Part shown: one piece after another, positions 44,007 through 53,213 of the stretch | How the letters are laid out: each line of letters opens with the position of its first letter | Numbering within the stretch: the first letter of the stretch is position 1 | NCBI GenBank assembly: GCA_019058275.1 | Contig: JAHLVW010000074.1 | Span: forward strand, 1 to 64,000 | DNA: 64,000 bases | Direction: 5' to 3' | From: Candidatus Heimdallarchaeota archaeon | GTDB taxonomy: Archaea > Asgardarchaeota > Heimdallarchaeia > JABLTI01 | Notes under the pieces: model-generated | The model's input: the letters and a program-made list of their open reading frames with translations, nothing else | The model's database searches: none | What the model was told of the DNA's origin: nothing | Program-made: the position numbers and the translations under genes

Positions 44007-45848
44007 TTATTCCCATTTACCTTTATAGTATTCAACTATTCTTTCAGCAATTTTCCTATCAATTCCCTTTACCTTTTTCAGCTCTTCAATACTTGCTTTC
44101 TTTATTTCTTCAATGCTTCCAAAATGCTCAAGCAACAGATTTATTCTCTTTGTTCTAATATTTGGTATCTCCTCAAGTGAAGACTTAATCATTTTTTTAC
44201 TTCTTCTTTGTCTGTGAAAACTTACAGCAAATCTGTGCGCTTCATCTCTTATGCGCTGTAATATTTTTAGAGCCTCAGATCTTTTATCTAAAATTAATGA
44301 ATCTCTATTATCTGGAAAGTGTATTTCCTCAAATTCCTTTGAAAGTCCAATAACTGGAATTTCAAGTAAATTCTCATTTAAAACGGAAATTACTGAACTA
44401 ATCTGACCTGGACCTCCGTCAATTAGAATTAAATCAGGTTTTTCTTCTTTGCTTCCTAAACTTCCAGTAAATCTTCTTTTTATCATTTCTTTTATTGAAG
44501 CGAAATCATCTTGTCCTTCAATTGTTTTTATTATAAATTTCCTATAATCCTTTTTCTTTGGTTCTCCTTGTTCAAATACAACGCATGAACCTACTGTGTT
44601 TGTGCCTTGTAAAGTTGATACATCATATCCTTCTATTCTTCTAGGAATTTCTTTAAGATTTAAGATTTTTTTCAATTCAGAAAGCCCTTTAGAAGTTCTC
44701 TCTTCTTTGATTTTCTGAAACTTTTCAATTGTACTTAGATTAGTTTTTGCATTAATCAAAGCTAAATTAATAAGTGATTTTTGCTCCTTTGTTTTTGCTT
44801 TAGTCAATACAGTAACCTTTTCTTCTGTTCCTTGCTTTGAACTCAACCACTCATTTATTACATTTTCATCTTCAATTTCAATCTGTATTAGAATCTTCTT
44901 TGGTATAAAATCAGTCTTTGAATAATATTGTTTAATAAAGGATGTTAATATTTCAAATTCTTCAAGAGCAAATGGTAAGTTCATAATAAAGTGCTTTTGT
45001 TCAATAATTCTACCTTGTCTCATTAACAAAATTTGTGCAATAGCCATTTTTTCTATCACTATTACTCCTATTATATCATACTCAGCATCTTTATTTTTAG
45101 AAACAATTATTTGTTTTTGAATAATTTTTTCTAAAGCAGAAATTTTATCTCTTAAGATAGCAGCTTTTTCATAATTCATCTGATTTGAAGCTTCATTCAT
45201 TTCTTCTTTAAGTTCTATAATTAAATCCTGCTGTTTTCCCTCAAATAATTTAATGAAATGCTTCATTGCTTTACTATAATTCTCTAGACTAATTTTATTT
45301 ACACAGGGTGCTAAACATCTATCTAATTGGAAAAATAAACATGACCTATCAAATTTTTCAATTTTAATTTCTTTTTTACATCTGGCTATTGGAAAAATAG
45401 TTAATGCTTTTTTTAAAGCTGCTCTTAATGCTTTAACATCTGTATATGGACCAAAATAAACATCTTTATTTTCAGTTCTCTTTCTTACTATTTCTACTCT
45501 TGGAATTTCTTCACTTGTTGTTATTTTTAGGTAAGGATATGTTTTGTCATCTTTTAATCTAGCATTCAGTTTAGGTTTATGAACTTTAATGAGATTGTTT
45601 TCAAGAATTAATGCTTCAATCTCTGAATTTGTGATTATAAATTCCACATCTTTTGCTTCATCATTTATATCCCTTGTTTTTCTATCAGTTGCACTTTTGA
45701 CGAAATAGGAGCTTACTCTCTTTCGAAGCGACTTTGCTTTACCAACATAAATAACCTTTTGATTTTCATTCTTAAATAAGTAAACCCCAGGTGAATCAGG
45801 AAATGATCTAACTAATATTAGTAAATTTTCATGTATCATATTTGGCAA
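44007..45848 (-). CDS. uvrC: Excinuclease ABC subunit C
   Basis: 613 residues with the N-terminal GIY-YIG nuclease (GVYLFKNENQKVIYVGKAKSLRKRV), KDDKTYPYLKIT, the Cys pair of the CLFFQLDRCLAPC region, the UvrB-interaction stretch (LKEEMNEASNQMNYEKAAILRD), the RNase H-like endonuclease (GYDVSTLQGTNTVGSCVVF, DLILIDGGPGQ) and C-terminal helix-hairpin-helix. It makes both incisions in nucleotide excision repair. uvrA and uvrB are not in the window. UvrC is patchy in archaea and probably of bacterial origin. Confidence 0.95.
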   Translation of the reverse strand: MPNMIHENLLILVRSFPDSPGVYLFKNENQKVIYVGKAKSLRKRVSSYFVKSATDRKTRDINDEAKDVEFIITNSEIEALILENNLIKVHKPKLNARLKDDKTYPYLKITTSEEIPRVEIVRKRTENKDVYFGPYTDVKALRAALKKALTIFPIARCKKEIKIEKFDRSCLFFQLDRCLAPCVNKISLENYSKAMKHFIKLFEGKQQDLIIELKEEMNEASNQMNYEKAAILRDKISALEKIIQKQIIVSKNKDAEYDIIGVIVIEKMAIAQILLMRQGRIIEQKHFIMNLPFALEEFEILTSFIKQYYSKTDFIPKKILIQIEIEDENVINEWLSSKQGTEEKVTVLTKAKTKEQKSLINLALINAKTNLSTIEKFQKIKEERTSKGLSELKKILNLKEIPRRIEGYDVSTLQGTNTVGSCVVFEQGEPKKKDYRKFIIKTIEGQDDFASIKEMIKRRFTGSLGSKEEKPDLILIDGGPGQISSVISVLNENLLEIPVIGLSKEFEEIHFPDNRDSLILDKRSEALKILQRIRDEAHRFAVSFHRQRRSKKMIKSSLEEIPNIRTKRINLLLEHFGSIEEIKKASIEELKKVKGIDRKIAERIVEYYKGKWE

Positions 45849-46110
45849 TTAATTTCACTTGCGTATTTTGTAATTGTAATTATAGATTAATTCTAAAGAT
45901 TATTATTTTATCTTACCAGTTGATTTATCTTTTATTATTTAATTCAATAAATTTCCATAATTTCAGCTGCTAATAAGCCTTCATTTGGTGTTTTTATAGT
46001 TCATTTTTAACTAATTTATGGTCGATTAGCTCGTAAAAGATCGATTTCTATGCCTATCAAAAAATTATGCAGGCATACATAGAGAAATGAGAAGAGGCCT
46101 ATGATCATCT

Positions 46111-47604
46111 ATGTCAGAGCAATTGTTCGATAATTTAAAATTATTAAGTGATAATTCAAATCTATCAAATGTCTTTGAAAAGACGATGATTAAATTCTAC
46201 CCTAAAGTTAAGGATATTAATCAACAGATTGCTTTGGACCTGGGTTTTCTCTATATTTTCAGACAATTAGAAAATGATGATGATAAAGATGAACTTGTAA
46301 ATTTTTGGCAAGAGAATTCAGAACCTAAGATTATACAACTCCCAATGGGAGAATTTCATTATAGACCATATATTGATTTTATTTTTTTAGATAAAATTAT
46401 GAGTGGATTATTTATTGAGACAACATTAGAACAAATGTCGAAATTTGATAGTCTAACCTTTTATGAATCATGTGCTATTCTTTTTGATCTCGAGCGATAT
46501 TTTATTGTGCCTTTATCTGAAATGGACGTAAAAATCATAGAAGCTATTAGGGGTTTTATTGGAAAGGATAAGTATTATAATAATGATTTACTGTCGAAAA
46601 AACTCAAGGTTAGATCAAATTACATAAGTAGAAGAATTGGTTACCTGCGTAATAATGCTTATTTTCGAGTAACAGGAACTGTTAACTTTCCGATGATTGG
46701 TTTGAATTTATACATTATCCTAATAGAGTCGTCTCCTGCTTATTACGATGTTATACCTCAGTTATTTTCATCTCCATATACAAGAACAATTCGACGATGC
46801 CCAAATCAACGGTTTGATTATATTGTGTCATTAACAATCCCAAAGCAATATGAACAAAATCTCTTTGATTATCTGCAGAGATTAAATAAACATGAGAAAA
46901 TTCGATCATACTATTGTGACGAAGTAAAGGAAATAGCAAATAATCTTAACTTTTCATATTATACCTATTCAAAAAGACCTTCGGTTTTATCTGCTAATAA
47001 ACCAGGATTTTGTATCGATTGGTTTAGAGAAAGAATATTGAGCTTATCAAAAAATACAGAAATAGGTGATAATTCAAATTTTCACAAGTTTCCCTTTGAG
47101 GGAAACCAAGTTGATTTCTCTATCATGGATCTCAAAGTTATGACTCTGTTTAGAAGAGATCTTGATAGTTCAGTTCGAACAATAGCAAAGAGATTAGCTC
47201 TCACTTGGGATGATACAAATTACCATTTGGAAAGAGCTAAGAAGCTTCTATTCCCAATGATATTATTGTATTACATGGGATTGAATCAAACTGCTATCTT
47301 GTTCTTTGAGGAGATTTCTAAGAAACAGATCCTTCAACTACAAACTATTCTGACTCGAATGCCACAAACGTTTTCATACTCTTTTAAAAATAAAGGAGCC
47401 ATCGTAACTGTTGATTTAATGAATGGTTCACATCGTCTAAATGATCTAATTTGTGAAACATTGCCAGAACTAAAAAACACACAATTCTCTTTAGCATCTA
47501 AAACTAGTGGTATTTTTAGACCGATTCCTTACAAATATTATAATGAAGAGGGGAAGTCTTGGATTTTTCCTGAAAATTTCTTTCTTCTTAATGATTTAAA
47601 ATAA
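46111..47604 (+). CDS. Double AsnC/Lrp-type winged-helix regulator
   Basis: 497 residues with two separate AsnC-like HTH segments: LSEMDVKIIEAIRGF ... LLSKKLKVRSNYISRRIGYLR near residue 135 and MDLKVMTLFRRDLDSSVRTIAKRLALTWDDTNYHLERAKKLL near residue 345. Each is followed by a RAM-like alpha/beta segment (GLNLYIILIESSPAYYDVI and MGLNQTAILFFEEIS). The first 130 residues are unassigned. This resembles two half-regulators fused head to tail. It is likely a transcription regulator with two DNA-contacting heads in one chain. Confidence 0.65.
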   Translation: MSEQLFDNLKLLSDNSNLSNVFEKTMIKFYPKVKDINQQIALDLGFLYIFRQLENDDDKDELVNFWQENSEPKIIQLPMGEFHYRPYIDFIFLDKIMSGLFIETTLEQMSKFDSLTFYESCAILFDLERYFIVPLSEMDVKIIEAIRGFIGKDKYYNNDLLSKKLKVRSNYISRRIGYLRNNAYFRVTGTVNFPMIGLNLYIILIESSPAYYDVIPQLFSSPYTRTIRRCPNQRFDYIVSLTIPKQYEQNLFDYLQRLNKHEKIRSYYCDEVKEIANNLNFSYYTYSKRPSVLSANKPGFCIDWFRERILSLSKNTEIGDNSNFHKFPFEGNQVDFSIMDLKVMTLFRRDLDSSVRTIAKRLALTWDDTNYHLERAKKLLFPMILLYYMGLNQTAILFFEEISKKQILQLQTILTRMPQTFSYSFKNKGAIVTVDLMNGSHRLNDLICETLPELKNTQFSLASKTSGIFRPIPYKYYNEEGKSWIFPENFFLLNDLK

Positions 47605-47703
47605 AATGCTGTATTTCTTTGCTTTATTAATAACAGTCCATTTATACATGCAATAAGTTAATAATTAATTAGTTATAGAACTTGCATATTTGAGGAAAAC
47701 TAA

Positions 47704-50025
47704 TTGAAATCTCGAGTCAAAGTCATTTGTAGAGGTATAGTTCAAGGTATAGGTTTCAGACCCTTTGTTTATAGATTTGCAAAAAAATTAAACTTAACAG
47801 GCTTTGTCAGAAATCAAGGTGATGCAGGTGTTCAAATTATTGCAGAAGGTCCAAAGGAGGACCTTGACAAATTTGTTAATTTTCTTAAATATGACAAACC
47901 TTACCTCGCTAAGTATGAAGATTTTCAAGTAATGTGGGAATCTTTTCAAAATGAATTCACTAAATTTGAGATTTTATCAAGCTCTGTGAAAAAAGTGGGT
48001 GGAGTTTCATATCTTCCTCCTGATATTTCAATTTGTGTTGATTGTTTAAAAGACATGCAAAAAACTGATAATGATCGGTTTAATTATGCTTTTACTTCTT
48101 GTGCAATTTGTGGTCCAAGATATACAACCATTACAAGCCTACCATATGATAGACCTAATACAACAATGATAGATTTCCCATTATGTTATATGTGTAAAAG
48201 TGAATATGATAATCCATTAGATCGAAGACATCATGCCCAAACAACATGCTGTGCGAAATGTGGACCAACATTAACTTTACACAATAAAAATGGAAGTAAA
48301 ATCAAAACTAAGGATTTGTATAATGAAATTGTTAAGTTAATTTCAGAAGGAAACATAATTACAATTAAAGGAATCGGAGGAACACATCTAGCTTGTTCAG
48401 CTGTTGATGCAGAGCCAATATTACGGTTAAGGACACGTAAAGGAAAAAGAAAACATAAGCCCTTTGCAGTAATTTCTAAATCCATAGATGAAATAAGGAA
48501 ATTTGCTTCAGTTAATGCTATTGAAGCGCAATTACTAGTAAGTCATCGTAGACCAATTGTTTTGTTGGAAAAGAAGCAACCATTTCCTTTATCTGAATGG
48601 ATTGCTCCTGAATTGTTCAATATAGGAGTAATGTTACCATATTCAGGGATTCACTCATTAATATTGGATATGTTGAATGATCCTGCTTTAATTCTTACAA
48701 GCGCCAATCCTTCAAATGTTCCAATGTATATCAAAAACAAACAAATATTATCAAATGTAGACGATCTTGCTGACTATATTCTTTTACACAATAGAAGAAT
48801 ACACCAACGTGCTGATGACAGTGTTATAAGATTATCAAATGATAATCCTGTATTAATAAGAAGATCTAGAGGTTGGGTTCCAGAACCTATAAATCTGCCA
48901 TTTAACCTGAAAGATTATGTTTCACTAGGCGTAGGTCCACTTTTAACCTCAACTGGAGCTATTGCAATGACAAATCGTTGTTTTCCAACTCAATATATAG
49001 GTAATGTTGATACACTAGAAACATTAGATTTTCTCGAATCAGCCATTAATCACTTAGGATCATTATTAGGTGTAGATTCATACAAAATTATTGGATACGA
49101 TTTACACCCAAATTTCTTTTCAACAAAATTGGCTAAAAAATATGCAACAGAAAATAATGCTGATTTATTACAAATACAACATCATCATGCACATGCAGCT
49201 TCCTTAATGATTGATAATCAATTACCCATAGAAGAGGAGATTGTTGCGATTATTGCTGATGGGGTTGGATATGGAATCGATGGTGTAATTTGGGGAGGTG
49301 AAATATTTCATACAACCTATAAAGGCTTTAAAAGGATAGGGCACCTTGAAGAACAACCAATGATTGGTGGAGATAGAGCTACTTATTATCCAATAAGAAT
49401 GGTTGCTGGAATTCTTTCAAAAATACTATCTGAGGATGAAATTTACAGATTACTAACAAAGAATTATCCTGATAGTCTACCGGGCGGGGATAATGAAATA
49501 CGTGTATTACTCACTCAACTAGAAAAAAACATTAATGTGTCTAGTACAACAAGCACAGGTAGAATTCTCGCTACAGTCAGCGCATTGCTTAAAGCTTGTT
49601 ATGAAAGAACTTACGAGGGAGAGCCTGCAATTATATTAGAATCATTAGCATATAATGGGAATCCCAAAGGAGTTTCTTTTAAAATACCGGAAGCAGATAA
49701 TGGTATAATAGATACAACATCATTAATTCATCAAGCATTAGAATTCTATAATTCTGGTGTAAGGCCTGCCAATATTGCAGCTGCAGTACATTCCGAAATA
49801 GCAAATCAATTTGCTAATGCTGCCATCAAATATGCAAAATCTAATTCAATTAGAAAAATTGGTTTTACAGGTGGAGTGGCGTATAATGATATGATCTCGA
49901 GACAAATTTTTAAAAAAGTAAAAGATGCAAAACTTGAATTTTTACAACATAAATCATTGCCTTGTGGCGATGGTGGAATAAGTAGTGGTCAATCAGTGAT
50001 TGCAGCTCTAAGTAAAAATGAATAG
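47704..50025 (+). CDS. hypF: [NiFe]-hydrogenase maturation carbamoyltransferase HypF
   Basis: 773 residues from TTG 47704. In order: acylphosphatase domain (CRGIVQGIGFRPFVYRFA), two zinc fingers (CVDCLKDM ... CAICGPRYT and CYMCKSEYDNP ... CCAKCGPT), YrdC domain (IITIKGIGGTHLACSA) and Kae1-like domain (HHHAHAASLM ... DGVGYGIDGVIWGGE). It makes the thiocarbamate that yields the CN ligands of NiFe hydrogenase. No hydrogenase or other hyp gene is in the window, so the enzyme it serves lies elsewhere. Confidence 0.96.
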   Translation: MKSRVKVICRGIVQGIGFRPFVYRFAKKLNLTGFVRNQGDAGVQIIAEGPKEDLDKFVNFLKYDKPYLAKYEDFQVMWESFQNEFTKFEILSSSVKKVGGVSYLPPDISICVDCLKDMQKTDNDRFNYAFTSCAICGPRYTTITSLPYDRPNTTMIDFPLCYMCKSEYDNPLDRRHHAQTTCCAKCGPTLTLHNKNGSKIKTKDLYNEIVKLISEGNIITIKGIGGTHLACSAVDAEPILRLRTRKGKRKHKPFAVISKSIDEIRKFASVNAIEAQLLVSHRRPIVLLEKKQPFPLSEWIAPELFNIGVMLPYSGIHSLILDMLNDPALILTSANPSNVPMYIKNKQILSNVDDLADYILLHNRRIHQRADDSVIRLSNDNPVLIRRSRGWVPEPINLPFNLKDYVSLGVGPLLTSTGAIAMTNRCFPTQYIGNVDTLETLDFLESAINHLGSLLGVDSYKIIGYDLHPNFFSTKLAKKYATENNADLLQIQHHHAHAASLMIDNQLPIEEEIVAIIADGVGYGIDGVIWGGEIFHTTYKGFKRIGHLEEQPMIGGDRATYYPIRMVAGILSKILSEDEIYRLLTKNYPDSLPGGDNEIRVLLTQLEKNINVSSTTSTGRILATVSALLKACYERTYEGEPAIILESLAYNGNPKGVSFKIPEADNGIIDTTSLIHQALEFYNSGVRPANIAAAVHSEIANQFANAAIKYAKSNSIRKIGFTGGVAYNDMISRQIFKKVKDAKLEFLQHKSLPCGDGGISSGQSVIAALSKNE

Positions 50026-50060
50026 GAAAGTTCCGTAATACATGAAATACAAATAATACT

Positions 50061-50561
50061 CTAGCTTGATTTTGAAAGAGCAGTTTGCTTCTTAAGATTT
50101 TGAACATTATCAAAAATCATTTTTGTATAAACCTTAATCCATTTTTCTCTTTCTTCAGGTGATTGATTTTCCAGATTATTTATAGTAATTAAATCTAGAA
50201 AATTCTGTGATAATTCATTAAAATCTGATAGTCTAGGTGAATCTATTATATTTAATACTGCAGCTACCATGAGAGTAAAAATGGCTTTAATTAAATTTAA
50301 TCTAGCTTGTTCCAGAGTTCTATAGAATGCTCGTTTTGTTACATTTCTAATTTTACCACGTTCAAGATATCCTAAATCTGGATTTATCTCATCTGTTATT
50401 ATGTCAACAACCAACGTTTCCAATTGTATTTTCGTCAAATTTGTCCATACTTTAGATCCCTTAATTGATGAATCATTATTTTCATAAAATAATTTAATTA
50501 CTGGATTGTTTAGTATATTATTGACTTGTTGTTTAATCTGTTTTATATCGCTTTTATTCAT
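50061..50561 (-). CDS. Uncharacterised helical protein at the edge of the palindrome locus
   Basis: About 166 residues from ATG 50561 (GGTG 7 bases upstream). Almost all helical: KQIKQQVNNILNNPVIKLFYENN, TKIQLETLVVDIITDEINPDLG, TKRAFYRTLEQARLNLIKAIFTLMVAAVL. A DLGYLERGKIRNVTKRAFYRTL segment looks like a winged or basic DNA-contacting stretch but is not a recognised fold. Its promoter is in the region carrying the first palindrome, suggesting membership of that locus. It is convergent with hypF. Confidence 0.6.
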   Translation of the reverse strand: MNKSDIKQIKQQVNNILNNPVIKLFYENNDSSIKGSKVWTNLTKIQLETLVVDIITDEINPDLGYLERGKIRNVTKRAFYRTLEQARLNLIKAIFTLMVAAVLNIIDSPRLSDFNELSQNFLDLITINNLENQSPEEREKWIKVYTKMIFDNVQNLKKQTALSKSS

Positions 50562-50752
50562 TTGATGCACCAAGTATACAATATTATACGACTGTATGTC
50601 ATCATTATAAAATGTTTCCGATTAGTGTCAAAAAAAGCCAAAGTGTCAGAAATAATTAATTTTTATGACATTATGTTATATATTCTTATATATTTACAAC
50701 ATATACTTTTTGCTGTTTTTTGACCTTTTTTTCACTATTTACCCGTACATCT

Positions 50753-50777
50753 GTATTATTTGTAATACAAATAATAC
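50753..50777. repeat. Palindrome copy A of the RHH/AAA+ locus
   Basis: 25 bases, near-perfect palindrome around the core TGTAATACA, arms GTATTATT/AATAATAC. It is 24/25 identical to the reverse complement of copy B. Confidence 0.8.
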
Positions 50778-51097
50778 TGAACTACTAATTTATAGAAGAT
50801 TTCTACTGAAAATCGCTAAAAGAAACATAAAACAAGATACTTTACCTGAAGATTCAAAGGTTGACAGTATTTTTATCAATTAAACAAAGATTAAATAAAA
50901 AATGAGAAAGAATGTTGTGTATCTATAAAAAAGGACAATTTTTCTATGTTACTTTCTATCTTTTCGCTTAAAATAACATTTAGATCACTATTTTATTATC
51001 TCTATTATCCTTTTTTTGTAAAAAATTGATTATTTCTACTGTAAAATTGTGTTTTATTTAGTATTAAATTGATATAAAATAAGTAGAACCTGAATTT

Positions 51098-51122
51098 GTA
51101 ATATTTGTATTACAAATAATAC
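51098..51122. repeat. Palindrome copy B
   Basis: The same 25-base element in inverted orientation relative to copy A; one base difference. Confidence 0.8.
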
Positions 51123-51469
51123 TTACATTTCTTTTTTGAATAATTTGCTAATCTTCTTACGAACTACAAATATAACAAGAACATTATCAGAGTATTTGAG
51201 ATGTGATCTTTAATGTAATATTCTTATCAAAAATGGCAAAGCAAATTCCATTGGTGGAAAAATATAAGATTTTCTTTCATTTATTAATTATTTCTTTTAA
51301 TACATGTATTAAAAGCAACACAAGTCACATATTTATTACATATAATTCAAGTAATACAAATATTGCACATATTGCTTATAATATTCACAAATTTACATAT
51401 GTTTAATTATCTACAAATGATCTTTTATCTATCTACATTTGTCATCTAATTGTGTTCTATCTCCACTTT

Positions 51470-51494
51470 GTATTATATGTAATACATATATTAC
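51470..51494. repeat. Palindrome copy C
   Basis: Core TGTAATACA kept. Relative to A, positions 8 and 18 change together (T to A, A to T), keeping the two arms complementary; position 22 also differs. Confidence 0.8.
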
Positions 51495-51645
51495 TTTAAA
51501 ACATCCCGTATGTACATTTATAATAGTATTATAGATAATTATTTCCTAAAAAAATTTCTTTTCATATAAAGTGAATTTTTTTCTCTAATTTTAGATCAAA
51601 ATCATCAAAATTAATATGAGAGAAACAACCTAAAACATGAATTTT

Positions 51646-51670
51646 GTATTGCATGTAATACATGCAATAT
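51646..51670. repeat. Palindrome copy D
   Basis: Core TGTAATACA kept; arms are GTATTGCA/TGCAATAT. Three paired positions (6/20, 7/19, 8/18) differ from copy A but remain complementary. It ends 4 bases from the stop of the RHH gene. Confidence 0.8.
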
Positions 51671-51673
51671 CAT

Positions 51674-52003
51674 TCAGAAATGATATTTAGATGCAATATC
51701 TGGAAATTCAACTTTTATTGTTCTTTTTAAAGCATCTTCAATAAACTTTGATCTATTTAGATATTTTTCATCTGTTAAATCATTTAATGCTTCAACGAGG
51801 TCCGAACTTACAGTTGCAGAAATAACTGGTCTACTCCTTAAACCAGGAACTTTATCGATTTCTCTCTTAGCTTTTCTTACAGTAGGTTTTGGTGGTAATA
51901 GCTTTTTTTCTTCCTTTTTCTGTGGTGTAGCTTTAATACCTTTTTCTTCTTTAGAAGTTGTTTTTCTTGTTTCTTCTTTCCTGTATTTTTGTAATAGACT
52001 CAT
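51674..52003 (-). CDS. Ribbon-helix-helix DNA-binding protein
   Basis: 109 residues. The first 60 are Lys/Glu-rich and disordered (KEETRKTTSKEEKG, KKEEKKLLPPKP). The C-terminal 50 form a CopG/Arc-type RHH: RPVISATVSSDLVEALNDL, then YLNRSKFIEDALKRTIK. RHH dimers bind palindromes, and palindromes flank this gene on both sides (copy D downstream, copy E in its upstream region), so it is the likely binder and autorepressor. It is 64 bases downstream of the AAA+ gene on the same strand. Confidence 0.8.
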   Translation of the reverse strand: MSLLQKYRKEETRKTTSKEEKGIKATPQKKEEKKLLPPKPTVRKAKREIDKVPGLRSRPVISATVSSDLVEALNDLTDEKYLNRSKFIEDALKRTIKVEFPDIASKYHF

Positions 52004-52027
52004 GTTTAATTCCCTTTAATCTTGTAA

Positions 52028-52052
52028 TTAATACATGTAATACATGAAATAT
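52028..52052. repeat. Palindrome copy E, in the upstream region of the RHH gene
   Basis: Core TGTAATACA at 52036-52044; the right arm TGAAATAT resembles copy D, the left arm is degenerate. It lies 24-49 bases before the RHH start, a place for autorepression. Confidence 0.65.
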
Positions 52053-52067
52053 AAATATTACTTTCAC

Positions 52068-53021
52068 TTATACTTCAGTTAAAAATTCTTTATAGTAATT
52101 AGATACTAAATTTGCGATTTCAAAATCAATTTTTCCTTTACCTTTTTTTCGGTTGAGCCCGTCAGCAGCAACACTTACAGTAGCTCTACATAATAATCTT
52201 AAATCTCTAGGAATTCCTTGTGAATTTTCAAATAGAATTTTAGCTGCATTTTCATTAAATGGTTCTATTGAAAAATTGTCAATATCAAAACTAGAAATCT
52301 CACCTTTTGCATAAGCAATTCTTCTACCAATAAATTCTCGAGAGTGCTTCCATTCAAATCTTGGTACGTCAATTGGCTCACATCTATCAGCGATTTGAGG
52401 TAATACTGCAGCTAATGCTTGAAAATATTCTGTTGTGCCAGACATGATTATTGTAGCTATAGGTTCCTCAGCTTCCTCAGCGTATAGATCAGCTAAATAT
52501 TGTAATTTACTAAATATCTCATGTTGATTTTCACTTATGTCTTCTGCTAATAAAACAGATCTAACTTTTTCTTTTGTATATTTTTCAATTATGTCTTTAC
52601 CAACAGAATCCATAATTTCATCTGAATCATCAGTTTTGTTAAATTTAACATTAAATCCTATTGCACAAAGTCTTGCAAATTGTCTTGCATGTAATCCCGA
52701 TCTATCGATATATGCTGTTCTAAATGTATTATTATTTAGATCCTTCAAATCTCGTATGTCTCTTCTAATTAAAATTAAATGAGTAGATTTACCTACACCT
52801 ACAGGTCCTCTTATAAAAATAGCAGGTCTTTCATTTGAAACTACTATATCAACTAAAGACTCAAGAAATTCCGACATTTCAACTAATAAATCAGGATTTG
52901 GTAAAGTAAATCCTAAAAATGGATTTCTTTTAAATCCCATTTCTTTTATCCATGATTCTAGTATTTCTTTTCTTGCTTCAAAATGTTTTGAAAATGGTGA
53001 CATTCTGTTGGTTTTAGACAA
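52068..53021 (-). CDS. AAA+ ATPase (ExeA/Orc-like) paired with the RHH protein
   Basis: 317 residues from TTG 53021 (GGTG 7 bases before). GFKRNPF near residue 30, Walker A RGPVGVGKSTHL, Walker B-like VLLAEDIS, sensor-like IIMSGTTEYF, arginine region RCEPIDVPRF and a lid helix region (NAAKILFENSQGIPRDLRLLC). The ..G...NPF opening and AAA+ lid are those of ExeA/TniB/Orc-like ATPases. There is no C-terminal wHTH, so it is not a standard Orc1/Cdc6. It may act as a partition or DNA-remodelling motor with the RHH adaptor. Confidence 0.75.
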   Translation of the reverse strand: MSKTNRMSPFSKHFEARKEILESWIKEMGFKRNPFLGFTLPNPDLLVEMSEFLESLVDIVVSNERPAIFIRGPVGVGKSTHLILIRRDIRDLKDLNNNTFRTAYIDRSGLHARQFARLCAIGFNVKFNKTDDSDEIMDSVGKDIIEKYTKEKVRSVLLAEDISENQHEIFSKLQYLADLYAEEAEEPIATIIMSGTTEYFQALAAVLPQIADRCEPIDVPRFEWKHSREFIGRRIAYAKGEISSFDIDNFSIEPFNENAAKILFENSQGIPRDLRLLCRATVSVAADGLNRKKGKGKIDFEIANLVSNYYKEFLTEV

Positions 53022-53028
53022 TTAATTC

Positions 53029-53053
53029 ACCTAATTTGTAATACAAGTATTTC
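53029..53053. repeat. Palindrome copy F, upstream of the AAA+ gene
   Basis: Core TGTAATACA at 53037-53045, flanking arms weak. It lies about 8-32 bases before the AAA+ start codon and could be an operator. Confidence 0.5.
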
Positions 53054-53213
53054 GTATATATTTCTGATAATTTAGTTTAGATGTCTTTTTTCATAAAAAA
53101 GTGTCGGTAAAAGTTAGTAAATGATATAATTTTTGTTCCAGTAAAATGTTTAAATAACAACAAATAATAACTAAAACTCCATATTTTTTGTTATAACAAA
53201 ATAACGAGTTGAT

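Larger units (their letters stand above)
50562..51673. other. 1.1 kb gap carrying the palindrome array
   Basis: Very AT-rich and without a credible gene; short open frames here have Phe/Ile/Tyr-rich compositions expected of random AT-rich DNA. It contains the palindromes at 50753, 51098, 51470 and 51646, a degenerate copy near 51342-51366 and a separate TAATACATGTATTA palindrome at 51299-51312. Confidence 0.6.

Noticed and set aside
51246..51260. TTCCATTGGTGGAA as a further ORB
   Set aside because: The arms are present but the spacer is 4 bases and no downstream G-run follows, so it does not fit the ORB pattern.
50665..51406. Short Phe/Ile/Tyr/Asn-rich frames in the palindrome gap
   Set aside because: No ribosome sites, composition of AT-rich noise, and one frame runs through palindrome A.
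50753..53053. CRISPR array
   Set aside because: The repeats are palindromic, irregularly spaced (176 to about 1000 bases) and lie in and around genes; no cas genes.
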